64,000 nt of DNA from an uncultured Bacteroides sp. (GTDB taxonomy: Bacteria; Bacteroidota; Bacteroidia; Bacteroidales; Bacteroidaceae): assembly GCA_944321465.1 (NCBI GenBank), contig CALULL010000011.1, forward strand, positions 1 through 64,000, in the 5' to 3' direction. Shown piece by piece: positions 54,560 to 63,242 of the stretch (the first letter of the stretch is position 1; each line of letters starts with the position of its first letter). Below the pieces are notes generated by a model. The model was not told the DNA's origin. It made no database searches and saw only the letters and a list, made by a program, of their open reading frames with translations. Position numbers and translations under genes: made by a program.

Positions 54560-55783
54560 CTACCAAGGCAAAGGGGCAGGCACGGGGGCATAGAAGCTGT
54601 TGGTGGCCGTGGTGTTGAGCTGAGGCAGCCGGCCCACAAAGGGAAGCACGCGCACGGCAAACAACAGGCGGCGCAGGTTGAAGTCGTCGTAAAGCGGGTC
54701 GGCAGGGTCGAAGCTACCCAAGCGCACGTCGCCTTGGGCATGGATGAAGCGCAGACCGCCCAGATAGATGGCCACGTGGACGATGCGCTCGCGGCGACCG
54801 TCGCGGGCAGGCGTTCCGAAGAACAACAGGTCGCCGGGCTGCACACCCGCAAAGCCGGAAGCCACGTCGACCCGTTGACCCACGTAGGCTTGCTGCGAGG
54901 CATCGCGGGGGATGATGATGTCGTGCATCAGGAGCACCGTGCGCACAAAGCCGCTACAGTCCATGCCCTTGGCCGAGGTACCGGCCCACAGATAAGGAAT
55001 GCCCATCAGCATGTGGGCGGTGCGCAAAATGGAAGGAACGTCCTGCACGAGAGCCTGCCGCCATTGCGCCTCGGGCCGGGCAGCCGAAAGGGGCAGGTAG
55101 CCCGTGCGCCCGTCGGGGTAGCGCACATGGTAGAAACCGCCGGCGGTGCCAAGCAGCTCCAGTCGGTTGCCGGACACGACATCGGACACCGGCTGGGCCC
55201 CTGCGTCGGGCAACGAATAGACAAGGCCGAACAAAGCCGTCACTACCAGTTTGTCGGCACGGTTCCAGGCAGACAGCTCCTGCGCTGTCATGGGCTGCAC
55301 CCCGGCGCGATGTACCCAGGCAATGTAGCCGTCGGGGGTCTGCACCCGATACCAGTCGTCGCGCTGAAGCACCCTCACAGGCATGCCCAGGAGAGCCTGC
55401 GTCAGCATCTCGGAGGAATGGTCGGGGCGCGAGTGCAGGTTGCACACCGAGAGACGTACCACGCCCCACGTGCGTCCCTCAAGAGCGGCCGTGTCGGGCA
55501 ATAAGCGCAAGCCGTCTACAGGATGCCACCCGCGAAGGCGCAGCAGGCGCAACAACTCGTCGTGGGCCTGGGCAGAGGTTGTAACGCCTCCGAGGCGCAC
55601 GGTGTCACCCTCGACCGCAACGCGCACTTGGAACAGCTCGGTGCGCCCGTCGGGGGCGTAGCGCAGGCGGATGCTGTCGACCAGCTGGCCGATGCCAGAC
55701 TCAGTCCGGGCAAACAATGCCGGACAAAAACAAAGGGCCAAGAGGCAAAGCCACGGCCAAAGGATTAACGTATTTCTCGTCAT
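54560..55783 (-). CDS. NlpC/P60 murein dipeptidyl-peptidase with SH3b domains
   Basis: This 407-aa secreted protein has a signal peptide, an N-terminal region of about 90 residues, two SH3b-like domains (VCNLHSRPDHSSEMLTQALLGMPVRVL and LELLGTAGGFYHVRYPDGRTGYL) and a C-terminal NlpC/P60 domain with catalytic Cys in DCSGFV and His in ERIVHVAIYLGG. The family cuts D-Glu-DAP bonds in murein peptides. It matches the B. thetaiotaomicron enzyme type that is encoded beside an L-Ala-D/L-Glu epimerase, and the epimerase is nearby here too. Confidence 0.92.
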   Translation of the reverse strand: MTRNTLILWPWLCLLALCFCPALFARTESGIGQLVDSIRLRYAPDGRTELFQVRVAVEGDTVRLGGVTTSAQAHDELLRLLRLRGWHPVDGLRLLPDTAALEGRTWGVVRLSVCNLHSRPDHSSEMLTQALLGMPVRVLQRDDWYRVQTPDGYIAWVHRAGVQPMTAQELSAWNRADKLVVTALFGLVYSLPDAGAQPVSDVVSGNRLELLGTAGGFYHVRYPDGRTGYLPLSAARPEAQWRQALVQDVPSILRTAHMLMGIPYLWAGTSAKGMDCSGFVRTVLLMHDIIIPRDASQQAYVGQRVDVASGFAGVQPGDLLFFGTPARDGRRERIVHVAIYLGGLRFIHAQGDVRLGSFDPADPLYDDFNLRRLLFAVRVLPFVGRLPQLNTTATNSFYAPVPAPLPW

Positions 55784-55815
55784 AACACTGCTTCGTCGTT
55801 AAGATTAGTCGCGGG

Positions 55816-55823
55816 CAAAACTA
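55816..55823 (-). promoter_or_regulatory. TAnnTTTG -7 box, NlpC/P60 gene
   Basis: TAGTTTTG on the minus strand, 32 bp upstream of the ATG at 55783. Confidence 0.4.
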
Positions 55824-55921
55824 CAAATTTATTCCGGCCCGCCGGGGCAAAGCAACGCCCCTTTTTGGGGAAAGAAAAAGAAAAAACAGGAAAGCAGTAA
55901 GGTTTGTGGCACGAAAAGTAC

Positions 55922-55929
55922 TACCTTTG
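55922..55929 (+). promoter_or_regulatory. TAnnTTTG -7 box, rnpB
   Basis: TACCTTTG on the plus strand, directly upstream of the 5' end of the RNase P RNA. The spacing (about 5-6 nt to the first paired base) fits a start at the RNA 5' end. Confidence 0.6.
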
Positions 55930-55932
55930 CCC

Positions 55933-56354
55933 TCGGAAAGGCAGTCGGACGGCCTGCCGCGTGCTTCTTCCGCCGCGACCCTACGCCCAAGCGAACGGCC
56001 ACGGACGGAAGCCGCAGGAGGAAAGTCCGGGCAACACAGAGCATCCTACTTCCTAACAGAAAGCTGTCCGCGAGGGCAGAGTAACGCAGAAGAGAACGAC
56101 CGCCCCGTGCCCGCGCACGAGGCAAGGGTGAGAAGGTGGGGTAAGAGCCCACCAGCCTTGCGGCGACGCAAGGGCTGTGCGTCTTAGGAGTTGTAAGGTC
56201 ATGTAAACCGGCGCAAAGAGAGTTGCTCGCTCAATGTCGGAGGGTAGACCGCTAAAGCCGCTTGGCGACAGGCGGACAAGATAAATGGCAGGCACCCAGC
56301 CCCTTGCAGGGCAGGGAACAGAACCCGGCTTACAGGCCGACTGCCTTTCCTCTT
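55933..56354 (+). ncRNA. rnpB: RNase P RNA (catalytic subunit)
   Basis: The conserved block GGAGGAAAGTCCGGGCA (P4 region) and the 3' block AGAACCCGGCTTACAGGCC are both present, with a P1 stem pairing GGAAAGGCAGTCGG with CCGACTGCCTTTCC. Length is about 420 nt, somewhat long but within bacterial type A range. It processes tRNA 5' ends together with RnpA, which is not in the window. No T-rich terminator hairpin is obvious before the yihY start. Confidence 0.95.
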
Positions 56355-56401
56355 TTGTACGCAATCTCCCGTCTCAGAAACAAACACTGGCAGCAACCGT
56401 T

Positions 56402-57718
56402 ATGGACAAACGCATCTCAGCGCTCTGGAAGTTCCTCAGCTACGACATTTGGCGCATCACCGAGGACGAGGTTACCAAGACAACCTATTCGGTCTACAAC
56501 GTCATAAAGGCTATATGGATATGTGCCACGCGCTTCACCCAGGACCGGCTCATAAACAAGGCCGCCGCCTTGACCTACAGCACCCTGCTGGCCATCGTGC
56601 CCATCCTGGCCATCGTGTTTGCCATTGCCCGGGGCTTCGGGTTCGACAACATGGTGGAGGAGGCAGTGAGCAACCTGGGCAGCCCGACGGAGGCCACTGA
56701 GTTCATCCTTCAGTTCGTCAACTCTTACCTTGCACAGACCAAAAACGGCATCTTCATCGGCGTGGGCCTCATCATGCTGTTCTGGACGGTCGTCAATCTG
56801 GTGAACAACATGGAGACAACCTTCAACCACATCTGGCAAGTGCAGAAGGCCCGCAACATGTTCCGAAAGATAACCGACTACTTCTCCATGCTGCTGCTCA
56901 TCCCCATCCTGCTGGTGGTGTCGAGCGGTCTGTCCATCTTCATGACGACAACCTTGAAACACATCGAAAACTTCGCCCTTCTGGCACCATTGGTGAGGTT
57001 CCTCATACGGCTCATTCCTTTCGTACTTACCTGGTTCATGTTCACTGGCCTCTACCTGTTCATGCCCAACACGAAAGTAAAGTTTAAGCACGCCCTTATC
57101 TCAGGTATCTTAGCCGGCACGGCCTACCAGCTGTTCCAGTTCTTCTACATCAACAGCCAGCTGTGGGTCTCGCGCTACAATGCCATTTATGGTAGCTTTG
57201 CCGCCTTGCCCTTGTTCCTGCTGTGGCTGCAAGGGTCGTGGACCATCTGTCTCTTTGGCGTGGAGCTGACCTACGCAGGACAAAACGTGCGCAACTTCAG
57301 CTTCGACCGCGACACACGCAACATCAGTCCCCGGTTTCGCGACTTTGTGGCCATACTCATCATGTCCCACATTGCCAAGCGATTCGACCACGGCCAGCCC
57401 CCCTATACTGCCGAAGAGCTATCCGAAGAATGCCAAATCCCCATCAGGCTGACCCAACAGACCCTCTACAAGCTACAGGAAGCAGGCATCGTGCACGAGG
57501 TCAGTGCCGATGCCAAAAGCGAGGCCACCGGGTATCAGCCCTCCATCGACACGGGCAAGCTCAGCGTAGCCCTGCTGCTGGACAGGCTGTACACCTACGG
57601 CTCGGAGGACTTCAAGATAGACCGCGAACACGAGTACAGCGAAGAGTGGCTCACGCTGCTGAAGGCCCGCGACATCTACTACAAGGAAACCAGCCACGTG
57701 CTGCTGAAAGACCTGTAG
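56402..57718 (+). CDS. YihY/virulence factor BrkB family membrane protein
   Basis: This 438-aa protein has six predicted membrane helices. The N-terminal half carries DRLINKAAALTYSTLLAIVPILAIVFAIARGFGF and the family block LFWTVVNLVNNMETTFNHIWQV, FKHALISGILAGTAYQLFQFFYI and YGSFAALPLFLLWLQGSWTICLFGVEL. A soluble C-terminal part follows, with a winged-helix-like region. These proteins were once mis-named RNase BN; they are membrane proteins without nuclease activity. The start at 56402 is about 50 bp downstream of rnpB, so the two may share a transcript. Confidence 0.9.
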   Translation: MDKRISALWKFLSYDIWRITEDEVTKTTYSVYNVIKAIWICATRFTQDRLINKAAALTYSTLLAIVPILAIVFAIARGFGFDNMVEEAVSNLGSPTEATEFILQFVNSYLAQTKNGIFIGVGLIMLFWTVVNLVNNMETTFNHIWQVQKARNMFRKITDYFSMLLLIPILLVVSSGLSIFMTTTLKHIENFALLAPLVRFLIRLIPFVLTWFMFTGLYLFMPNTKVKFKHALISGILAGTAYQLFQFFYINSQLWVSRYNAIYGSFAALPLFLLWLQGSWTICLFGVELTYAGQNVRNFSFDRDTRNISPRFRDFVAILIMSHIAKRFDHGQPPYTAEELSEECQIPIRLTQQTLYKLQEAGIVHEVSADAKSEATGYQPSIDTGKLSVALLLDRLYTYGSEDFKIDREHEYSEEWLTLLKARDIYYKETSHVLLKDL

Positions 57719-57832
57719 TCCCCTTGCACACCGCCGAACAGGACGGCGACAGACCGCCTACCCCACTCCCCCTCGGGAACCACGGGAAGACCGCCTGCCG
57801 CCGTTCTGACAACTGCCCTGCGGGCCATCGGC

Positions 57833-58435
57833 TCAGCGATACTGAAGCATCCGGCTGATGTACTTACCTATAATATCGAACTCGACGTTGACCACGCTCC
57901 CCGGGCGGATGGCATGGAAGTTGGTGTGCTCGAACGTATAAGGGATGATGGCCACCTGGAAGGAGTCGTCCGTAGGATTGCATACAGTCAGGCTTACACC
58001 GTTCACAGTCACCGAACCTTTGTCGACCGTGAGATAGCCGCGACGTGCCATCTCGGGGTCGAAAGCATAACGGAAGGTGTAGTAGTAACTGCCCTCGGCA
58101 TCGTCCACCGCGACGCACGTGGCCGTCTGGTCGACATGTCCCTGCACGATGTGCCCGTCCAGACGTCCGTTCATCATCATGCTGCGCTCCACGTTCACCT
58201 CATCACCCACCTTGAGCAAGCCCAGGTTCGACCGGTCGAGCGTCTCCTTCATGGCCGTCACGGTGTACGTATCGCCCGTCAAGTCGACCACAGTGAGACA
58301 CACACCATTGTGGGACACGCTTTGGTCTATCTTCAGTTCGCCCACAAACGAACACCTGAACGTGAAATGCACATTCTCCTGTTCCTTCTTCATCGCCACC
58401 AGTGTGGCACACTCTTCTACTATACCAGAAAACAT
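57833..58435 (-). CDS. ribE: Riboflavin synthase alpha subunit
   Basis: This 200-aa trimeric enzyme dismutates two lumazine molecules into riboflavin and the pyrimidine precursor. It begins MFSGIVEECA and has two lumazine-binding repeats, the second from about residue 97 (DGHIVQGHVDQTATCV). Conserved VSHNGVCLTVVDL and VTVNGVSLTVCNP mark each repeat. No FMN riboswitch consensus was seen upstream. The leader may be long, with element L within it. Confidence 0.95.
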   Translation of the reverse strand: MFSGIVEECATLVAMKKEQENVHFTFRCSFVGELKIDQSVSHNGVCLTVVDLTGDTYTVTAMKETLDRSNLGLLKVGDEVNVERSMMMNGRLDGHIVQGHVDQTATCVAVDDAEGSYYYTFRYAFDPEMARRGYLTVDKGSVTVNGVSLTVCNPTDDSFQVAIIPYTFEHTNFHAIRPGSVVNVEFDIIGKYISRMLQYR

Positions 58436-58570
58436 AAGACTTTATATATTTGGTTTGACATGATACTCCGTGCTGTCCTTTCCCACAGGCTGCTGTCGGC
58501 AACACCCGTTCCGTCCCCCCACACCGGACAAGACAAAACCGCCTGCCACAAGCCCCCAGCCCCACCCTGA

Positions 58571-58680
58571 GGGCAAAGGTCCGCCACCCTGAGGGCAAAG
58601 GCCTGCTTCCCGGCAGGCAAAGGTCTGCCACTTGGCGGACAAAGGCGCACCCCGTTTCGGGCAAAAGGGCACAGCCTAAC
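58571..58680. repeat. 4x22 element L, with a possible fifth unit
   Basis: Units start at 58571, 58593, 58615 and 58637, all in AGG orientation (AGGTCCGCC, AGGCCTGCT, AGGTCTGCC, AGGCGCACC). A weaker fifth unit (GGGCAAAAGGGCA) at 58659-58680 continues the register. It lies between the ribE gene and its upstream promoter, so it would be transcribed in the ribE leader. Confidence 0.65.
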
Positions 58681-58729
58681 GGCCCCGGGCACATTCCTCG
58701 GCCTACCGTAGCGGCAAAGGACGGGCGGA

Positions 58730-58737
58730 CAAAGATA
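58730..58737 (-). promoter_or_regulatory. TAnnTTTG -7 box, probable ribE promoter
   Basis: TATCTTTG on the minus strand, about 295 bp upstream of ribE. A second weaker candidate, TATATTTG, is at 58853-58860. The AT-rich stretch 58740-59180 contains no supported gene. Confidence 0.4.
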
Positions 58738-59180
58738 CGAAAGCCGGGGAAACGGCACAAAAAAAGCGGAGCTTTTCACAAAGACCCGCTTCTCAGTTTT
58801 CAATAGGTATTAGTTTTTTTAAGGTAAAAAGATTGTTTTCAGGATAACGATGCAAATATAGACCCTTTTCCCGATACCTGCCAAATTAAAAAACATGTCC
58901 TATAACATCTTTTTCCCTTAAAAGCATTTTGGGTTTATTACCATTCTGAAGCACTTTTCCACGCTTGCCTCGCTTCTGGAAAGGTGAACACAGAAAAGTT
59001 TGGAAAAAAGCCGCAAAACAATGCTAATATCTTTTTATCACGTCACATTGCGCCGTGGTACACTTTTTTCGGAAGAACACATAGAAATGGCCGCCTTCTG
59101 CCCCTTCTTACCCTACAAGTTGGGAAAACCAGACGCAGAACGCAGCCACCTTTCCAGCCAGCCACCGGCACAAGAGAGCC

Positions 59181-59870
59181 TCAGCACTTGGGATAGCCTT
59201 CCTCCGTCCGTCCGCTATGCTTCAAGACCTTGGCATCAATAAAGAAGGCTATCTCCTCGGCTATGTTCGTGATGTGGTCGCCCGAGCGCTCCAATTTGCG
59301 GAACACACTGACCAAATCGAGGCAGAAGCGTGCGCTCTCGGGATGCTTTCCTATGTAATCGGCCAGAACATCCGACACACGTGCATTCACCTCGTCCAGC
59401 AAGTTATCCTTAGCAAAGACCTGCATGGCCAGTTCCGAGCTCTCCTGTTGCAAGGCACTGTTGGCCAAGCGCAACATTTCGAGCACCTGGTTCACCATCT
59501 CCTGTAAGCGCAGGTCCTTGAAGAGTTCACCGTCGAAAGCCACCTCCTTGCTGTTGATGACAAAGCGGGCAATGCCCTCGGCAAAGTCACCCAGACGTTC
59601 CAAGTCTGTATTTATCTTCAGCATAGCCAGCACAAAACGCAGGTCGATGGCCACGGGGTTGTAGAGGGCGATGATGTCTTCCACGCTGCTGTCTATCTTC
59701 AGTTCGAAAGCATTGACACGACGCTCGTGCACCAGCACCTGATGGGCCAGCTCGCGATTGCAAGTCAGCACGGCATCGCTCGCGCGTTCCAGTTGGTTAT
59801 ACACCAGAGACCACATCTCGTCTATGTCTTTTTTAAGCAAGACGAGTTCCGATTCTATAAACTTCACCAT
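59181..59870 (-). CDS. phoU: Phosphate transport regulator PhoU
   Basis: This 229-aa protein has the PhoU double three-helix-bundle pattern: FIESELVLLKKDIDEMWSLVYNQLERASDAVL in the first half and SELAMQVFAKDNLLDEVNARVSDVLADYI in the second, with the metal-binding LERLGDFAEGIARF and LERSGDHITNIAEE motifs. It links PstSCAB to the PhoR/PhoB response and dampens phosphate uptake. It is the last gene of the pst operon, 59 bp after pstB. Confidence 0.95.
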   Translation of the reverse strand: MVKFIESELVLLKKDIDEMWSLVYNQLERASDAVLTCNRELAHQVLVHERRVNAFELKIDSSVEDIIALYNPVAIDLRFVLAMLKINTDLERLGDFAEGIARFVINSKEVAFDGELFKDLRLQEMVNQVLEMLRLANSALQQESSELAMQVFAKDNLLDEVNARVSDVLADYIGKHPESARFCLDLVSVFRKLERSGDHITNIAEEIAFFIDAKVLKHSGRTEEGYPKC

Positions 59871-59929
59871 AATTCTTCTCCTATCTTATTTATTGTTCGC
59901 TATTGCTTGTCCGTAGGGGGGCTGTGCTC

Positions 59930-60682
59930 TTAACCGAAGCGACCCGTGATGTAATTCTGCGTCTCCTGTTTCACGGGGTTGGTGAATATCGTTTTCGTAT
60001 CACCATATTCCACCATTTCGCCCATGTAAAAGAAAGCCGTCTTGTCGCTGACACGGGCGGCCTGCTGCATGTTGTGGGTTACGATGACAATCGTGTAGTC
60101 GTTCTTCAGTTCACGTATCAGTTCCTCCACTTTGGCCGTCGAAATGGGGTCGAGAGCCGAAGCCGGTTCGTCCATAAGGAGCACCGAGGGCGAGACTGCC
60201 ATCGCACGTGCAATGCACAAACGCTGCTGCTGACCGCCCGACAGGGCATAGGCCGAAACCTTCAGCTTGTCCTTAACTTCGTTCCACAGTGCAGCCCCCT
60301 TCAAGGTATCTTCCACACGTTGACGAATAAATTCCTTGTCGGTGACACCGTTCACGCGCAGGCCGTAGGCCACGTTCTCGAAGATACTCTTGGGAAAGGG
60401 ATTGGGACGCTGAAAGACCATGCCGACATTCTTGCGCAACTCGTCCACCTGCACCCCCTTGGCGTAGATGTCCTGTCCGTCAATGCAAATCTTTCCTGTC
60501 AGCCGGGTGTCGGGTATCAGGTCGTTCATGCGGTTCAACAGCCGCAAGAAAGTAGACTTGCCGCAGCCCGAAGGCCCGATGAAGGCCACCACATCCTTTT
60601 CCTTTATATCCATGCTTATGCCTTTCAGGGCATGAAAGCTGCCGTACCAGAAGTTTACGTCGCTCGTTTCTATTTTGTTCAT
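59930..60682 (-). CDS. pstB: Phosphate ABC transporter ATP-binding protein
   Basis: This 250-aa ABC ATPase energises PstA/PstC. Walker A is GPSGCGKST (about 34-42), the signature is LSGGQQQRL, Walker B is [12 protein letters not shown], and the H-loop is in [13 protein letters not shown]. Typical PstB segment [13 protein letters not shown] is present. It follows pstA by 75 bp and precedes phoU. Confidence 0.96.
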   Translation of the reverse strand: MNKIETSDVNFWYGSFHALKGISMDIKEKDVVAFIGPSGCGKSTFLRLLNRMNDLIPDTRLTGKICIDGQDIYAKGVQVDELRKNVGMVFQRPNPFPKSIFENVAYGLRVNGVTDKEFIRQRVEDTLKGAALWNEVKDKLKVSAYALSGGQQQRLCIARAMAVSPSVLLMDEPASALDPISTAKVEELIRELKNDYTIVIVTHNMQQAARVSDKTAFFYMGEMVEYGDTKTIFTNPVKQETQNYITGRFG

Positions 60683-60757
60683 TGTATTTCGTTCTTTAGT
60701 CGTGTTACCTTATTCTATTACTTATATGCTATTGACAGAGGATGGCAAAGCCGGCCG

Positions 60758-61618
60758 TCAATTGGTCTTTACCTTCTTCTCGAAATACTTGCGCAGCGCA
60801 TTCGCCAGCAAATTTACCAAAAGAATAATAACCACCAATACCAATGCCGTGCCATAAGCTATGGGAAGTTGTGCATCAAGATCGGTGCCGCTCGTCGAGA
60901 TGACGTACAGATGGTAGGGCAAGGCCATGCACTGATCGAACACACTGCCCGGGAGCTGGGGCAGAAAATAGGCGGCACAGGTGAAGAGGATGGGAGCCGT
61001 CTCGCCCGACACACGCCCCAAAGCCAGTATAAGCCCCGTGATGATATTGGGCATACCCATTGGCAGAATGACGTGCCAGATGGTCTGCAACTTCGTGGCC
61101 CCCAGGGCACGGCTGCCTTCGCGCATACTGTCGGGAATGGCCTTCAACGCCTCCTCGGTAGTGCGTATCACCAACGGCAGGCTCAGCAAACCCAGCGTAA
61201 GCGAACCGGCCAGGATGCTGTCGCCAAACCCCAGGTAGTTGACGAACAGCGACATGCCAAACAGACCGAAGACTATGGAGGGAATGCCGCTCAAGTTGTT
61301 GGTCATCATGCGTATGAAACGCACCACCCACCCCTTGGGCGCATACTCGTTCATATAGATGCCGCTCATCACTCCCACAGGGAAAGCGAACAGGGCACTG
61401 CCTATCATCAGATACAGCGTTCCCACGATGGCGGGGAACACGCCTCCGGCCGTCATGCCGTCGGTGGGGGCTGTCGTGAGAAACTCCCAGTCGATGACAC
61501 CCACACCCTTGACGATAATGAAGCCCAGGATGTATATCAAGACAAGCACCACGGCCAGGCTGAACAGACGGAACAGGCCGAATGCAACATTCTGAGAAAA
61601 ACGCTTTTTGTTCAACAT
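60758..61618 (-). CDS. pstA: Phosphate ABC transporter permease PstA
   Basis: This 286-aa six-helix permease forms the phosphate channel with PstC. The EAA-like loop ALKAIPDSMREGSRALGATKLQTIWHVILPMGMPNIITG couples to PstB. N-terminal helices and VFPAIVGTLYLMIGSALFAFPVGVMSGIYMNEYAP are typical of PstA. Start and length are normal. Confidence 0.95.
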   Translation of the reverse strand: MLNKKRFSQNVAFGLFRLFSLAVVLVLIYILGFIIVKGVGVIDWEFLTTAPTDGMTAGGVFPAIVGTLYLMIGSALFAFPVGVMSGIYMNEYAPKGWVVRFIRMMTNNLSGIPSIVFGLFGMSLFVNYLGFGDSILAGSLTLGLLSLPLVIRTTEEALKAIPDSMREGSRALGATKLQTIWHVILPMGMPNIITGLILALGRVSGETAPILFTCAAYFLPQLPGSVFDQCMALPYHLYVISTSGTDLDAQLPIAYGTALVLVVIILLVNLLANALRKYFEKKVKTN

Positions 61619-61652
61619 ATACTCTTACTATCTTTTTTCTGTACTACGCTCG

Positions 61653-62834
61653 TTATTTTCGTTTAGACACGGCCTCGACCGCAAAGTTTATCAGCAACGT
61701 GATGAAGAACAGCACCACGCCCAGCAGGAACAATGCCTGATAGTGTGCCCCTCCGGCAGGCGCCTCGCCCAGCTCGGCGGCTATGGTGGCAGGGATGGTG
61801 CGCAACGGCTCCAGTATGCTGTGGGGAATGACGGCAGCGTTGCCCGTCACCATGAGCACAGCCATCGTTTCGCCTACCGCACGCCCGATGCCCAGCACCA
61901 CACCCGAGGCGATACCCGACACGGAATAGGGCACGACGACCTTGTACACCGTCTGCCATTGCGACGCTCCCAGTGCCAGGCTGGCCTCACGCATGGAGCG
62001 GGGACAGTTGCGCATGGCGTCCTCAGACACGGTTATGATGGTAGGCAAGGCCATGATGGCCAGCACGATGCTACCGGCCAAGCCGCTTTCGCCCACCGGC
62101 AGGTTGAACGTCTGCTGCAACAGGGGGACAATGACGATAAGCCCGAAGAAGCCGTAGACCACCGAAGGAATGCCGCTCAGCAGCTCGACGACGGGCTTCA
62201 GCACGTTGCGCACACGCGGGTTGGCAACCTCGGACATATAGATGGCTATGGCAAGGCCAAAGGGCAAGGCAAACAGGATGGCGAAGAAGCTGACCCACAA
62301 CGTGCCCGCAATCAGCGGCAGGAAACCAAACTGCGGAGCCGGTGTCGCCGTGGGGAACCACTCGGCACCCGCAAACACGTCCTTGGGCGAGATGCTGTTG
62401 TCCGCCAGCAAGTGCACCGACTCGGGACGGACAATGAACTGCCGGGGCACGAAAGCCACCATGCCGGGGGTCTGCTCCACAAGCCGCGTGATGCAGGCAC
62501 CCACGTGCTCGTACGACGAGCCCAGTTCCTCGGGCGTGAAGCGGCTCTCGGCATCTTCCAGGCGGAACAGCTCGATAGGCTCGTCCTTGCCGCCGACCTC
62601 GCTCCAATTGGTGATTTCCTCGTCAAAGACATCCTTAATCTCGCGCGGCGACAACTCGGCCACGGGGTTGCTCTTGTTCAGAGCCAACACATAGCCGTCT
62701 TCCACCACCTTGCTGCTGAACAGGCCCAAGGCCTCCGAGAAGAGGAACAAAACGATCAGGATAATGGTGAGGCTCGTCACGAAACCGCTGCAAGCCAGCA
62801 ATCCTGAAACAATTTTCTCTAAAATACTTTTCAT
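61653..62834 (-). CDS. pstC: Phosphate ABC transporter permease PstC with a PstS-like insertion
   Basis: This 393-aa permease is longer than the roughly 300-aa PstC of enterobacteria. A first helix (about 9-35) is followed by about 120 extra residues before the transport core, whose EAA loop is DAMRNCPRSMREASLALGASQWQTVYKVVVP. The insertion contains VAELSPREIKDVFDEEITNWSEVGGKDEPIELFR, which resembles the PstS substrate-binding pattern (LxxxxIxDIFxGxITNWxxVGG). It could present a substrate-binding-like lobe on the outer face. It is the first gene of the minus-strand pst operon. Confidence 0.93.
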   Translation of the reverse strand: MKSILEKIVSGLLACSGFVTSLTIILIVLFLFSEALGLFSSKVVEDGYVLALNKSNPVAELSPREIKDVFDEEITNWSEVGGKDEPIELFRLEDAESRFTPEELGSSYEHVGACITRLVEQTPGMVAFVPRQFIVRPESVHLLADNSISPKDVFAGAEWFPTATPAPQFGFLPLIAGTLWVSFFAILFALPFGLAIAIYMSEVANPRVRNVLKPVVELLSGIPSVVYGFFGLIVIVPLLQQTFNLPVGESGLAGSIVLAIMALPTIITVSEDAMRNCPRSMREASLALGASQWQTVYKVVVPYSVSGIASGVVLGIGRAVGETMAVLMVTGNAAVIPHSILEPLRTIPATIAAELGEAPAGGAHYQALFLLGVVLFFITLLINFAVEAVSKRK

Positions 62835-63014
62835 AAACCTATCTTATTACTTTTTGGCTGCAAAGAAACCTGTGCGATGTTAAAGCGATGTGACTACCCT
62901 TTGAAAGAAGTATTTCATTAGTATTACAAACCTATTACATCCGCGCCCGGATGGTCCGTTGTAAAACTATTGTAACATGCATTCCCGTATTTTGCAGCGG
63001 AAAAGCCCGCAAGC

Positions 63015-63102
63015 GGGCACACCTGCCCCCGGAAACGGGCACACTTGTGCCCGGCGGCGACCAGACCTGTGCCAGCGCGGGAGCAAACCTGCGCCCCCGC
63101 CG
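63015..63102. repeat. 88-bp 4x22 element M
   Basis: Units start at 63015, 63037, 63059 and 63081, all in ACC/ACT orientation (ACCTGCCCC, ACTTGTGCC, ACCTGTGCC, ACCTGCGCC). It lies in the 408-bp divergent spacer between pstC and pstS. No Pho-box-like repeat or clear -7 box was recognised in the rest of the spacer. Confidence 0.7.
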
Positions 63103-63242
63103 GACAACCGGAAGAGCCGCCCAGGGACAAGAGGCTACGCCCGAAGCACACCTTTATTATATGGAGGAACCGCAACGGACAGCCCCGGCACAAAAGCCAA
63201 ACGACACAAACCCATAAGGAAACAACCAACAAGCTAAACGAC

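Noticed and set aside
56402-57718. Ribonuclease BN function for the YihY protein
   Set aside because: The name is a historical misassignment for this membrane family; proximity to rnpB does not change that.
58436-58740. FMN riboswitch upstream of ribE
   Set aside because: The conserved FMN aptamer blocks (AGGATAT, GATTCGGTG types) were not found; the region is occupied by the 22-bp element.
59903-61666. 587-codon open frame on the plus strand
   Set aside because: It covers pstB and pstA in antisense; both have intact family motifs.
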